Shown here: piece after piece, positions 24,819-32,906 of the stretch
How the letters are laid out: every line of letters starts with the position of its first letter
How positions within the stretch are numbered: the stretch's first letter is position 1
NCBI GenBank assembly: GCA_963790075.1
Contig: CAWBNG010000003.1
Span: forward strand, 496,001-560,000
Direction: 5' to 3'
Source: CAYOUV01 sp963790075
GTDB taxonomy: Bacteria > Chloroflexota > Anaerolineae > Anaerolineales > Villigracilaceae
DNA length: 64,000 bases
Translations under genes and position numbers: made by a program
The notes under the pieces: model-generated
What the model was told of the DNA's origin: nothing
Database searches by the model: none
What the model saw: the letters and a program-made list of their open reading frames with translations, nothing else

Positions 24819-24992
24819 GACGAGCCAGCGATTCCGCGCGATTATGCCGGGATTTTCCCCGGTCAAGCCGCTATTTGAGCCGGTTAAGCATATTCTTTCT
24901 CGCGATTAAGCCAGCTATTTTATGCGGTTAAGCATGCTATTCTAGCCGGTCAAGTATGCTATTTTGGCTGGTCGAGCCGCTATGTTGGGTGG
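24819..24992. repeat. Degenerate 22-bp tandem repeat, about eight units
   Basis: Units of 21-22 bp follow each other without spacers: positions 24819, 24840, 24862, 24883, 24905, 24927, 24949 and 24971. Consensus is roughly GTYAAGCCTGCTATTTTAGCCG. The best units are 24883-24970. The period is not a multiple of three and no open frame spans it. It lies at the left end of the cassette region; GTTGGGT at 24984 could be the outermost attC-like core. Confidence 0.75.
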
Positions 24993-25041
24993 CATACTGT
25001 CGCGGGGAGATTTCTCGTGGTCACCCAAGACCTTGTTGGGA

Positions 25042-25707
25042 TCAAAAAAATGCGCTGCCATCCTCGAGGGTATTCTCAGGCCTGTCTGTGCTCAGGCTTT
25101 CGCTTACATTAACTAACAATCCGATCCCAACGATCCAATATGGGCTGAAAAAGAACAAAATAATGACCGAAGTCAAATCACCTTGGAGGATTGTCATTCC
25201 GCCAAACATCAAGGGCAAACAATATATGAAACCCGCGAATGTCATCAGAAGAAGGTAAACCGGATTATGTGTTCGAAACCTGCGGTTAAGCAACAGACGA
25301 ATTATCGTTCCCTCCATGTGGGCGAGTTCGAAATCCGTCTCGAGAATATCATAACCACATCGTCCAGCGCGATTGCGATGTCCTGGCCAACCTCCTAATA
25401 AGAGGGCTTTTTCATCCATGTATAGCGATTCTGGTATGGGATCATTGAATTCCGAAATTCTCAAATCTTCAAATACGTCGAAACTATAAACTTCGGCTGT
25501 TTCTTCTCTGTTTATGGTCTTCTCGGCCCGGATCGAGTTGGACCGAACTGGCACGGACCCCAATCGGGCTAGTAAGATCTCCTCTATGATGTCGAAGGTG
25601 TCTTCATTCCACTCTTCAATATCCCTCGTTTGCCAAATTTCGAGTAAATCATCTGTTTCTCTCAGGTTCAGATTGTTATAGATTTGCGCTCGGAGACGAT
25701 CATCCAT
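25042..25707 (-). CDS. Membrane protein of unknown function, cassette gene 1
   Basis: 221 aa. The N-terminal region (YNNLNLRETDDLLEIWQ, TFDIIEEILLARLG) is a soluble helical motif that I know from other Chloroflexi hypothetical proteins; the C-terminal third has two hydrophobic segments (PVYLLLMTFAGFIYCLPLM and a second near residue 180). No function can be assigned. The ATG at 25707 has GAGGGAAT upstream and is preferred to the TTG at 25722. It lies 39 nt from an attC-like core, as expected for an integron cassette. Confidence 0.65.
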   Translation of the reverse strand: MDDRLRAQIYNNLNLRETDDLLEIWQTRDIEEWNEDTFDIIEEILLARLGSVPVRSNSIRAEKTINREETAEVYSFDVFEDLRISEFNDPIPESLYMDEKALLLGGWPGHRNRAGRCGYDILETDFELAHMEGTIIRLLLNRRFRTHNPVYLLLMTFAGFIYCLPLMFGGMTILQGDLTSVIILFFFSPYWIVGIGLLVNVSESLSTDRPENTLEDGSAFF

Positions 25708-25745
25708 AGATTCCCTCAACAATTACTTCCGGTCGAACGCCAGCC

Positions 25746-25831
25746 GCCCAATGACTTGCGATATTATCCTGTAGGGATAACTCCCGTCAGGGACAAAGCA
25801 CGCAGCGGTTACGGTGTACGCGGTGTTGGGC
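25746..25831. other. attC-like site S1
   Basis: 86 bp between GCCCAAT (25746-25752) and GTTGGGC (25825-25831), partly self-complementary, with two internal small hairpins (TTATCC...GGATAA and TCCC...GGGA). It separates cassette genes 1 and 2. Confidence 0.6.
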
Positions 25832-25974
25832 GTTCTTATGTTGTTCAAGACTCGCTGCCTGAAAATACGCCGCCGCCACGCTCTATATTGTAGTGCGGCG
25901 GCTAAAAACCTGTAATGTCAATTGACTTTAACCTGCCGGTTCGATAACCTCGTCTCATCTAAAAAAGGAAAGTC

Positions 25975-26417
25975 TTATAGCTTCTTCTTCGCAGCTTGCT
26001 GGGTGCGTACTGCGGAGTTGGCGGCCACCGCGGCGCGGATCAGCTGCTTGAAGGCGGCTTCGTTGACCTTCTCCCCTTCGTGGAGGTCGATCGCACGCCG
26101 CGTGTTCCCCCCAAGCTGGAATTGAAGAGCTTCTTCGGGTCCTTGAGTGAGGCTCCGCGGAAGAAGGTAAGCTTCACCACCTGCTTGTACGATTCCCCCG
26201 TGCAGACGCCGCCGTCATGGGACCAGACGGGGGTTCCCGGCGAACTTGCTTTTTCCCATTTCCACTCCTCCTGGATGTCGGGGGCGGCATCTTGGATGAG
26301 TTGACGGACATGAGCGAGGGTCTCCCCTCTCCAATCCCCCCGCTCCTGCAGCTCTTGAATCAGCTTGGTGATTTTCGTTGAAGCGGCCTCGCTATCCGGA
26401 TGATTTGTTGGCTTCAT
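25975..26417 (-). CDS. DUF1801 (YdhG-like) protein, cassette gene 2 (frameshifted at a C6 run, 26107-26112)
   Basis: Restored length about 147 aa. The family pattern is clear: WRGETLAHVRQLIQDAAPDI, WEKASSPGTPVWSHDGGVCTGE, VVKLTFFRGASLKDPKKLFNSSLGG, then in another frame NTRRAIDLHEGEKV and AAFKQLIRAAVAANS. Adding one base to the C6 run (G6 on the minus strand) restores the continuous protein to a stop at 25975. DUF1801 proteins are small soluble proteins related to the iron-chaperone frataxin-like fold; function is uncertain. They are frequent in integron cassettes. The start is 42 nt from site S2. Confidence 0.78.
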
Positions 26418-26458
26418 TTTCTCTCCGATCCTTCGTTAATATTTTGCTATAAGATACT

Positions 26459-26583
26459 GCCCGACGGTTTGCGTTCGCGACATCGTCCTGCCGCAGGTCC
26501 CCGGTAGGGGGTAAGGATAGCATCCTGTAAAGGACCTCGTCTCCGCTTGGGCTCTCCAACGTCAGGTGTAGGCTGTGTTGGGC
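26459..26583. other. attC-like site S2
   Basis: 125 bp between GCCCGAC (26459-26465) and GTTGGGC (26577-26583), containing CTGCCGCAG and GTCC...GGAC pairings. Its middle is almost identical to the corresponding part of S3. It lies between the DUF1801 and APH-like genes. Confidence 0.65.
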
Positions 26584-26644
26584 AAGTAACATTTGGTAGG
26601 TGTCATCTTTATGCAATCCATTCAAAATTAACAAGCTCACCTTT

Positions 26645-27643
26645 TTATATTTGTGTAGAAAGAGACTTGAAGTCGAAATCAATAAAAGGCATGTCGTTCT
26701 CAATGCTGGATTTGCGGTTGTGCATAAAGCGTGCGCACCACTCATCATCAATGTTATTCACATCAAAATCCCGATACATGACAGCATACAATTCGATTTC
26801 ACGGATTTTCAGAAAGTTTGGAATTTCTTTAAGCCATGCGAAGTCAAGCGGGCAAGCCTGAACATATCCGCAAAGAAAATGCGACATGAACTCACTTGTA
26901 AAGGCGCGCCAATCTTCTGCGTCCTGCACGATATAAAATAGTACAACCGCAATCTCATTGATGAACCAATTGTAGGCGCACTCGTCGAAGTCGAATAGTG
27001 TGATCTGACCCGTCTCGTCCACTAAGAGATTATTGCCATGCGCATCTTGATGAGTGAGTCCATAGGATTCGCTGTCTTTTGCAAGTGTGTTCACATGATC
27101 GCAAATATCCTTATATTTCTTCTTCGCTACGGATTCGGATTCAGGCAAATAGCGTTCTACAAATTCAAAGATATTATCATCCCAATCAGGTCGTTTCCAT
27201 GTGGATTGGTTGGGCTGATAGTGTTTTGATAAAGTATGCATACGCCCAATCAATTCACCATACGATTCGTAAAGTTTAGGTGTCCATAAATCCCACGGGG
27301 CTTGTCCTTGCGCCTTCACAAAAGCCGTAACGAGAAAAGATCCACCCCGTTGATCTTCAATCACTTCCACGAGTTTTCCGGATTCAGAAGGAATGGCTCT
27401 TGCAACGGACACACCGCCCTCAGACAGATAATTGATCCAATCCACTTCACCCAGAACTAGTGCCTCGCTGCGTCGAAAACTGTGAGCTATACGAAGAATA
27501 TAAGCATGCGAATCTCGCTTGAATTCATAGATAAAACTCTCAAACGCGTCCAGGGAATGTATCTGGTTCTTTAGAATTCCGTAACGCCGCATAGCTTCTT
27601 GCAAGATGCTGTCGTTGTAGTGGTCTTTGATTAGTTGATCCAT
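26645..27643 (-). CDS. APH/choline-kinase-like phosphotransferase, cassette gene 3
   Basis: 332 aa. The kinase-like fold is shown by the Brenner motif THQDAHGNNLLV (catalytic Asp) and ITLFDFDECAYNWFINEIA (DFD metal site). The N-lobe has an ATP-binding Lys within SHAYILRIAHS. Such enzymes phosphorylate small hydroxylated compounds, including aminoglycosides; the substrate here is unknown and resistance should not be assumed. The gene is AT-rich compared with the flanking chromosome. The ribosome binding site (GGAG) stands 9 nt before the ATG, and the start is 22 nt from the core of site S3, typical of a cassette. Confidence 0.82.
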   Translation of the reverse strand: MDQLIKDHYNDSILQEAMRRYGILKNQIHSLDAFESFIYEFKRDSHAYILRIAHSFRRSEALVLGEVDWINYLSEGGVSVARAIPSESGKLVEVIEDQRGGSFLVTAFVKAQGQAPWDLWTPKLYESYGELIGRMHTLSKHYQPNQSTWKRPDWDDNIFEFVERYLPESESVAKKKYKDICDHVNTLAKDSESYGLTHQDAHGNNLLVDETGQITLFDFDECAYNWFINEIAVVLFYIVQDAEDWRAFTSEFMSHFLCGYVQACPLDFAWLKEIPNFLKIREIELYAVMYRDFDVNNIDDEWCARFMHNRKSSIENDMPFIDFDFKSLSTQI

Positions 27644-27665
27644 GAATTAACTCCACTGCCCGGTT

Positions 27666-27919
27666 GCCCAACGGTTTGCTTTCGCGACATCGTCCTGCCG
27701 CAGGTCCCCGGTAGGGGGTAAGGATAGCATCCCGCCAGGGGTATCATCTTGTAAAGGACCTCGTCCCCGCCTGTGCCCGGCGGGTGAAGGGATATATCCC
27801 TTCGGGGCTCAGGCGGGTGCTGGGGTGCAAAGTGCTGGACGAATGTCCAACCGCTCGCTCTTACGCAGTATCCTGTAGGGGCGAAGCGCGTAGAGGTTAT
27901 GGAGTACGCTTTGTTAGCC
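27666..27919. other. attC-like site S3 (composite)
   Basis: Begins with GCCCAAC (27666-27672) and ends with GTTAGCC (27913-27919, imperfect core). A second RYYYAAC core, GTCCAAC, is at 27845-27851, so two sites may be joined. The left part matches S2 and the right part matches S1 (TATCCTGTAGGG, then GGTTAYGG and GTACGC). The stop codon of the GNAT gene overlaps the right core. Confidence 0.6.
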
Positions 27920-28408
27920 TGCTTTGTCAATTTTTAGATTTTTTCTCATTTTCCTGCTGGAAGTTTGATAACCAAGCCTTTCGTAAAAGGAAATTGCGGT
28001 CTTGTTAAATTCGTAGACATTTAACTCAATGTATACTGCGCCTTTTTTGACTGCCCATGCTTGCGTTTTTTCCATAAGCATTTTTCCAAGCCCGTGATTT
28101 TGGAATTCTGATTTTATAACAATACTATCAATGACTGCATAATGCTGAGGAATCATTATAGGAAAGCTAAGTGTATCTTTGACAGATATATGAGCAAAAC
28201 CAACAAGTTTCTCATCCACTTCCACAACAAAAAAGCCAATGTTTTCATCAGCAGCCAATCCCGAATAGTAATCTTTTTCTCGAGCGGAGCCATTGGGCTT
28301 TTGAAAAATGTGGGGTAAGTTAACGCGATGTAAAGTGTCTATTTCGTCGAATAGCTCACATAAAGTGTCATAATCATTGGTAGTTGCTTTACGAACACAT
28401 ATTTCCAA
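27914..28408 (-). CDS. GNAT-family acetyltransferase, cassette gene 4
   Basis: 164 aa, single GNAT domain. IDSIVIKSEFQNHGLGKMLM is the acetyl-CoA pyrophosphate loop (motif A, QxHGLG), and LNVYEFNKTAISFYERLGY is motif B near the C-terminus. The acceptor is unknown; single GNATs of this kind acetylate small amines, peptides or antibiotics. AT-rich, unlike the flanking chromosome. The stop codon lies inside the attC-like core of S3, a feature also seen in known integron cassettes. The ribosome binding site is weak (GGAA). Confidence 0.85.
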   Translation of the reverse strand: MEICVRKATTNDYDTLCELFDEIDTLHRVNLPHIFQKPNGSAREKDYYSGLAADENIGFFVVEVDEKLVGFAHISVKDTLSFPIMIPQHYAVIDSIVIKSEFQNHGLGKMLMEKTQAWAVKKGAVYIELNVYEFNKTAISFYERLGYQTSSRKMRKNLKIDKAG

Positions 28409-28460
28409 AGCGTATTCCTTGTCTTTTTTTCCTTCATTATTTTTGAAAGGTACATCTCTG

Positions 28461-28498
28461 GCGGGGCAGGCTAACGGTTTGGGTTACCTGCCCCGCTA
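28461..28498. repeat. Hairpin at the start of site S4
   Basis: GCGGGGCAGG (28461-28470) and CCTGCCCCGC (28488-28497) are perfect 10-bp arms; TAAC and GTTA extend the stem with one bulged C. It overlaps the GGCTAAC core of S4. Confidence 0.55.
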
Positions 28499-28629
28499 GC
28501 GCGGGGTCCGGTAGGATCATGCAATAGGCAGATCGATCGTCAGGTGGTCAGCAAAAACCGTCGTGACAGCGAGTTCTTCGCATGATCGCGCCACTGTACG
28601 ATGGCGATTGGCATGCGTTCGGCTTAGGC
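28469..28629. other. attC-like site S4
   Basis: About 161 bp from GGCTAACGGTTT (28469) to CTTAGGC (28623-28629). The left core continues with GGTTTGGG as in S2, S3 and S5 (GGTTTG). The right core is weak. It lies between the GNAT and 3-TM genes. Confidence 0.45.
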
Positions 28630-28643
28630 ACATCTACGTCTCT

Positions 28644-28955
28644 TTATCTCAGGTGTTCCATGTAATATAGCGTTGAGAACGCCAGCACGAGAGCAACAGC
28701 AGGTAATACGAGGCGCTTTGCCGCCTTGAGCGGCTGACGCCAATCGGCCGTGACCAGGAAAGCTAGGCCTGCTGGGAAAAGCAGTACGATGGCGAGCTGG
28801 AAAAGGTGCGCTGCTGTGCCTTCGTCGCCGCCGGGCGACGGGTTGAACCTGCCAAGCATGGTGAGGATAGTCGCGCCACCGACCAAAAACATGGAGAACA
28901 ACGATAGGCCGAGCACGATGTAGCCACTGATCTTGTTGATTGTCTGGTTGGTCAT
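28644..28955 (-). CDS. Small membrane protein with three TM segments, cassette gene 5
   Basis: 103 aa. Hydrophobic segments lie at about residues 9-33 (ISGYIVLGLSLFSMFLVGG), 47-67 (AAHLFQLAIVLLFPAGLAF) and 78-98 (LVLPAVALVLAFSTLYYM). No known domain is recognised. The ATG at 28955 is preceded by AAAGGAGT; the in-frame start at 28973 lies upstream of that site and is less likely. The gene sits 51 nt from the core of S5. Confidence 0.65.
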   Translation of the reverse strand: MTNQTINKISGYIVLGLSLFSMFLVGGATILTMLGRFNPSPGGDEGTAAHLFQLAIVLLFPAGLAFLVTADWRQPLKAAKRLVLPAVALVLAFSTLYYMEHLR

Positions 28956-29005
28956 TTTGTGACTCCTTTCCATTCGTCACGAGTTCGCAATCCCGCGGGG
29001 GTGCT

Positions 29006-29383
29006 GCCTAACGAGACTGTCGAAAAACCCTTATTAGGGTGTGTTCGCTGTTCTCCAAAATTATAGTTGGATGAGCAAACCCAAAAGTACAAGTTCTACC
29101 ATATATGGGAGCACATATATGGCGAAATTTGCAATTTTCTGGATGTTTCCCGTATATAGCGAGTAGCATCACTTACTAAAATTTCACTCAATGAGTTGCG
29201 ATGAGCATTATTTTGTTAATCAACTGTCTTTGTTGTCCATTTGGTACTTTTTCGACAGTTTCAACGGTTTGTGCTGCTTGCCGGGGGAGGGACTTGGCAA
29301 CTCCATCGCTGGCAAAGTTCCTTTTGGGGATTGTAACAAAATTTGCCACAAATCCCCCCGGTCAAGTGCACGTTGTGTTGGGC
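29006..29383. other. attC-like site S5, interrupted by a MITE
   Basis: GCCTAAC (29006-29012) and GTTGGGC (29377-29383) bound the site. Removing the 250-bp insertion and one AAC copy gives a 125-bp site that begins GCCTAACGGTTTG. Its arms are well complementary: GCCTAAC...TGCTGCTTGCCGGGGG on the left and the CCCCCCGGTCAAGTGCA...GTTGGGC block on the right. Confidence 0.7.
29013..29262. mobile_element. 250-bp MITE inside site S5
   Basis: Terminal inverted repeats of 15 bp, GAGACTGTCGAAAAA (29013-29027) and TTTTTCGACAGTTTC (29248-29262), 14 of 15 complementary. Flanking AAC (29010-29012 and 29263-29265) fits a 3-bp target duplication. The interior is AT-rich and has no reading frame of note, so it depends on a transposase elsewhere. 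The TIR type is known from IS elements, but I cannot name the family. Confidence 0.75.
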
Positions 29384-29451
29384 AGACTTGACTTATTAAG
29401 GACCTGAAATATCATGAGTCTTATAAACCGTCCATTGAATGTCTTGGTGCC

Positions 29452-29988
29452 TTAAAAGATAATCACCTTAAACTCACCGCCAGAGTCTTCAAATTTTCCG
29501 TTTTCATCAACATAAAGATAAAGTTCCATCCAATGCACAAGGACTTCTGCCGTCTCACCCAATACTTTAACTTTCATTCGTTCGTAGTATTCGGGGAATA
29601 TGTTCCCATCAAGCGGTTTTAAACCTTGCATGTTCTTTATGAAGAATTCTTCTGCATTGATGCCTTTGGAAAAATCTACCCCATCTTTTAGTTCAGGGTA
29701 TCGTGCCCAAAGCACTTCTACATTACCAGCGACTACTGCTTTCTTACGGTAATACAGATATTCTCGGACGGCTGGCATTAACATTACCCAGGTTTCAGGG
29801 TTGGGGTCTGTAAAATCCACCATACTTGTAGCAGTGGATATAGATATTTCTATCGTTGGATTAGGCGTAAAAGTCGATATTATCTTTGTTGGTAGCACCG
29901 GCGTATCTGTTGACGTAGGTCTTGCTGCTGGTGCACACGAGGAAAGAGTGATTGAAATGACGATTGCCAGAAGTGTTTTGGTTTTCAT
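29452..29988 (-). CDS. Small lipoprotein, cassette gene 6
   Basis: 178 aa. The signal peptide ends in the lipobox ITLSSCAP, followed by a Thr/Pro linker (about residues 25-60) and a globular domain of about 115 residues with REYLYYRKKAVVAGNVEVLW and VKVLGETAEVLVHWMELYLY. No family is recognised; the domain resembles small NTF2/SnoaL-like folds in its alternation of charged helices and strands, a guess only. The ATG at 29988 is chosen because the upstream TTG would precede the signal peptide. It lies 26 nt from the core of S6. AT-rich like the other cassette genes. Confidence 0.68.
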   Translation of the reverse strand: MKTKTLLAIVISITLSSCAPAARPTSTDTPVLPTKIISTFTPNPTIEISISTATSMVDFTDPNPETWVMLMPAVREYLYYRKKAVVAGNVEVLWARYPELKDGVDFSKGINAEEFFIKNMQGLKPLDGNIFPEYYERMKVKVLGETAEVLVHWMELYLYVDENGKFEDSGGEFKVIIF

Positions 29989-30013
29989 TGCAAGGCTCAA
30001 TTAGAAAGGTTCT

Positions 30014-30087
30014 GCCCAACAATGGCTGTATAACACCTTTTCTTTGTGCATTCATTATACAATCACTAACGAAAGATGATGTTGGCA
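30014..30087. other. attC-like site S6
   Basis: About 74 bp from GCCCAAC (30014-30020) to GTTGGCA (30081-30087). The centre contains TGTATAA...TTATACA. It marks the right end of the cassette region; no further site is seen to the right. Confidence 0.5.
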
Positions 30088-30249
30088 AGGCTGGTTCCAT
30101 TGCAGGAGTTTTTTTATGAATTTCAACGATATCCCTATTGATTCGCGGCCAAGTCACTGGCGATCTGCGGCAATTTTTCTGAGGAAATCGCCGGTCGCGC
30201 CGGGGATTTTTCCCAGCAACCTGGCCAGCTGATAGGCGGCTCCCGCACC

Positions 30250-30945
30250 TCATGGAATCCAATACGGGTCGGCGACGTCCGACCCGGGCGGCAGTTTCTC
30301 CAGCTTCGAGAGCTTGATGCGCACTTCCTGTCCGCAACTCACCAGGGGGGTGAAGACCGGCTCTCCGCCGCCCTGCGGGAAATCGTTAGGTCTCCCGGTA
30401 TACGGGCCGACGCAAAGCGCCCGGAACCACAACCAGGGATGCTCCAGCAGCCAGGATAAGGCCGGTGGGGGCTGCGTGCCGTCCAGGCATTCCACCACCA
30501 GGTCCTCGCCATCTTCCCGGCCGGTGATGGTCGCCCCCCCGCACACCCGCGACTTATCCCACAGCGGCAGGGGGTTATCCAGGTTCATGCCGTTGACATA
30601 GTCCGCGCGCGGATCGTCCGGTTCTTCGAAGCCGGAACCGTTGGTGAAAGCCGTCCGGTAGCCGTAGAGGATCCGCCAGCGGCTCTTGGCCGTGCCTTCG
30701 TCCACGCTCGGGGCGGAGTTGCGGTACAGGTCGAAGCTCAATTGCTGCCATTCGGCATTCATCTCGACCGGGACCGACCCTGCCAGCGGGAAGACTTCCG
30801 GCAGGTTGACGCGCCACAAATCCCCCATTTCGATATCGTGCTTCACGCGATAGTATGGCGGCCGCACTGGAGGCGCTTCAACTGCAAAGAAGTGCAGCTC
30901 CAACTCCAAATTCAAGCCGAGGGTGTTTTCACCCGCCGGATTCAT
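30250..30945 (-). CDS. Conserved hypothetical protein, pair with the next gene
   Basis: 231 aa, soluble, rich in Pro, Trp and Gly (HFFAVEAPPVRPPYY, LFRNS..). It contains several strand-like blocks (WQQLSFDLYRNSAPS, EDLVVECLDGTQPPP) and ends ...VRIKLSKLEKLPPGSDV. I do not recognise a family; carbohydrate-binding or phage-structural proteins are possible but unsupported. The start overlaps the upstream gene's stop by 4 nt (ATGA), so the two are translated together. It lies just outside the cassette array. Confidence 0.6.
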   Translation of the reverse strand: MNPAGENTLGLNLELELHFFAVEAPPVRPPYYRVKHDIEMGDLWRVNLPEVFPLAGSVPVEMNAEWQQLSFDLYRNSAPSVDEGTAKSRWRILYGYRTAFTNGSGFEEPDDPRADYVNGMNLDNPLPLWDKSRVCGGATITGREDGEDLVVECLDGTQPPPALSWLLEHPWLWFRALCVGPYTGRPNDFPQGGGEPVFTPLVSCGQEVRIKLSKLEKLPPGSDVADPYWIP

Positions 30946-31319
30946 TTCAGGATGATCCGCCCGTCTTCGATCCGGTCGACCGTCAGCAGCCGGCCGTCCA
31001 GTTTGGCGTTGATCACCAGGGCGATCTCCCCCACTTCCAACCCGGGCGGGGCAGAGATCTCGATGGTTGGCGGAGCAGGGACTTCGACCTCTGCGACCGT
31101 CATATATTTCCCCGGATCCCCAGCCGGACCGGTCGCAGCATAAAACCCGGCATATTCGGCCGGGCTGGTCAGGCGCAGCCATTGATACCCGTTGGTCACG
31201 ATCAGCTGGTCGCCTTCCACCGGGGTTCCCTGCGCCAGGTTGCCTTTGTCGTTGGCGCTCGAAATCAATCCCCCATCCCGCACATTCAGCAGCTTGACTT
31301 TCACAATTCCCTTGTACAT
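30942..31319 (-). CDS. Hypothetical protein with SH3-like N-terminal region
   Basis: 125 aa. VKLLNVRDGGLISSAND, PVEGDQLIVTNGYQWLRLT resembles a bacterial SH3-like (SH3b) strand pattern; the second half (VEVPAPPTIEISAPPGLEVGE, VDRIEDGRIILK) has a Pro-rich linker and a short strand pair. No signal peptide. Ribosome binding site GGAGG before ATG. It overlaps the following gene by 4 nt. Function unknown. Confidence 0.6.
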   Translation of the reverse strand: MYKGIVKVKLLNVRDGGLISSANDKGNLAQGTPVEGDQLIVTNGYQWLRLTSPAEYAGFYAATGPAGDPGKYMTVAEVEVPAPPTIEISAPPGLEVGEIALVINAKLDGRLLTVDRIEDGRIILK

Positions 31320-31586
31320 GTCGCCTCCACTGTTACCTTCAAATTCGTGGCAGTTTCCGGCAGGAATTTCTGGATGATCTGGCTCAAATCAGTGGTTACC
31401 CTGCAGATTGGGCAATGAGCGCAGCCGGGGTTAGGGGCAATCCCACAGTTTGAATCCGATTTGATGGTATTATACTGCTTTCTCCATGCCCCGATCCAGG
31501 CGCCTCGTCTTCAAGGTGCGTTTCGGTGTAGGGGTAAAGACGCCCTGGAATTGGCGAGTGCACACCTGGCAGAATAGGGAGGCCGT

Positions 31587-32120
31587 ATGAACCTGGTCTT
31601 TTTTGACCTCGAAACCCAAAAACTGTTTACCGAAGTCCACGGACGCGACCCGCAAAAGCTGCGCTTGGCTTGCGGCGTGACCTGGTCGACCGAGCGAAAC
31701 GACTTCGCCGTCTACTGGGAGCGGGATGCCTGGAATCTGATCGACGAACTAAAATCCGCCGGACGCGTGATCGGATTCAACTTGAAGAATTTCGACTACG
31801 AAGTGCTCAAAGCCTACGCTCCCAAGCTGAACTTCGCCTCCTTCCCGACCCAGGACATGTTCCTGGACATTCGGCGTACGCTTGGCTTCGGCTTGAGCCT
31901 GGACTCACTCGCCAAAGCCAGCCTGGAGGCAACCAAGACCGCTGACGGCATCCAGAGCGTGGAATGGTTCCGTCAAGGCCAGCTCGAGAAGGTGGCCGAA
32001 TATTGCAAAGCGGACGTAGATATCACACGCCGGGTGTATGAATTTGGCAGGGACAATGGATTCGTGTATTATTATTCCAAATTGGGCAGCAAACTTAAAG
32101 TCAGTGTGAACTGGAGCTAG
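31587..32120 (+). CDS. RNase H-like (DEDD) exonuclease
   Basis: 177 aa. VFFDLETQKLF (DxE), IGFNLKNFDYEVL (Exo II Asp) and EYCKADVDITRRVYEFG (Exo III YxxxD/DxxxT type) mark the ribonuclease H-like DEDD fold seen in YprB-type proteins and in the nuclease part of some helicases. It should cut nucleic acid from the 3' end with metal ions. It is short and stand-alone. Ribosome binding site GGGAGG. A TATACT at 31471-31476 could be its -10 box. The hydrolase gene follows after 13 nt, but a functional link is unclear. Confidence 0.75.
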   Translation: MNLVFFDLETQKLFTEVHGRDPQKLRLACGVTWSTERNDFAVYWERDAWNLIDELKSAGRVIGFNLKNFDYEVLKAYAPKLNFASFPTQDMFLDIRRTLGFGLSLDSLAKASLEATKTADGIQSVEWFRQGQLEKVAEYCKADVDITRRVYEFGRDNGFVYYYSKLGSKLKVSVNWS

Positions 32121-32133
32121 GAAGGAGAGTGTT

Positions 32134-32898
32134 TTGGAAACCCTATCGCTGGACGGCATAGAAATTGCCTACGACCGCTATGGCGCAGGAAAACCCCTGG
32201 TGCTCCTGCACGGCTATCCCCTCGACCACACCATCTGGGAACCGCTCATTCCCCTGCTCCTAATCTCGGCAGATTTGATCCTGCCGGACCTGCGCGGCTT
32301 TGGGAAGAGCACTGTCCCTGACGAAATTTATTCGATGACCGACATGGCTTCGGACATTGCGGGTTTGCTCGACCGGTTGCAGATCGATAAAGCCGTCATC
32401 GTTGGGCATTCGATGGGCGGATATGTCGCCCTGGCATTCGCGCGCGCCTTTCCGGAACGCGTGCTGGGCCTTGGGCTGGTTTCCACCCAAGCCCTGGACA
32501 ACTCGCCCGAGAAAAAAGAGGCACGCTTCAAATCGGCAGCAGAAATCATCGAAAATGGCGTCCAGCAAGTTGCCGAAAGCATGCCAGCCAAACTATCCCC
32601 CAATCCGGATGTAAAAAATACTGCCCGCAGCATCATTGCAGCCCAGCAAGCCCCCGGTCTGGCCGGGGCACTCCAGGCCATGGCGGGCAGGCAGGATTCG
32701 TCCCCGATACTCGGCGGGATGAAATATCCGGTTGCAATCCTGCACGGCACTGCCGATGAGTTAATCCCTATCGAGCGCGCGCGCGAAATGAAGGCTGGTA
32801 TTTCACAAGCCGAACTGACTGAAATCAAAGGGGGTGGGCATATGCTCATGCTGGAATCGCCCGCACAAACTGCCGAAGCCATTCAGAGGCTTCTTTAA
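32134..32898 (+). CDS. Alpha/beta-fold hydrolase
   Basis: 254 aa, intact hydrolase of the esterase/haloalkane-dehalogenase-like group. LHGYPLDHTIWEP forms the oxyanion region, VGHSMGGYVA holds the nucleophilic Ser, HGTADELIPIE the acid Asp, and GGGHMLMLESPA the catalytic His. Substrate unknown. The start is TTG at 32134, supported by AAGGAGAG 6 nt upstream; no ATG fits. The gene ends at a terminator hairpin. Confidence 0.86.
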   Translation: METLSLDGIEIAYDRYGAGKPLVLLHGYPLDHTIWEPLIPLLLISADLILPDLRGFGKSTVPDEIYSMTDMASDIAGLLDRLQIDKAVIVGHSMGGYVALAFARAFPERVLGLGLVSTQALDNSPEKKEARFKSAAEIIENGVQQVAESMPAKLSPNPDVKNTARSIIAAQQAPGLAGALQAMAGRQDSSPILGGMKYPVAILHGTADELIPIERAREMKAGISQAELTEIKGGGHMLMLESPAQTAEAIQRLL

Positions 32899-32906
32899 AA
32901 CCAAAA

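Noticed and set aside
24819..24992. CRISPR array
   Set aside because: Repeats follow each other without spacers and differ from unit to unit; no cas genes in the window.
26645..27643. Aminoglycoside resistance gene
   Set aside because: Only the general APH fold is visible; no residues specific to a known resistance enzyme.
24766..30087. Prophage or ICE
   Set aside because: No integrase, structural, conjugation or replication genes; the arrangement fits single-gene cassettes better.
31471..31476. Strong promoter before the DEDD exonuclease
   Set aside because: TATACT is good, but the nearest -35-like TTTGAA or TTGAAT has 15-16 nt spacing; left as a possibility only.
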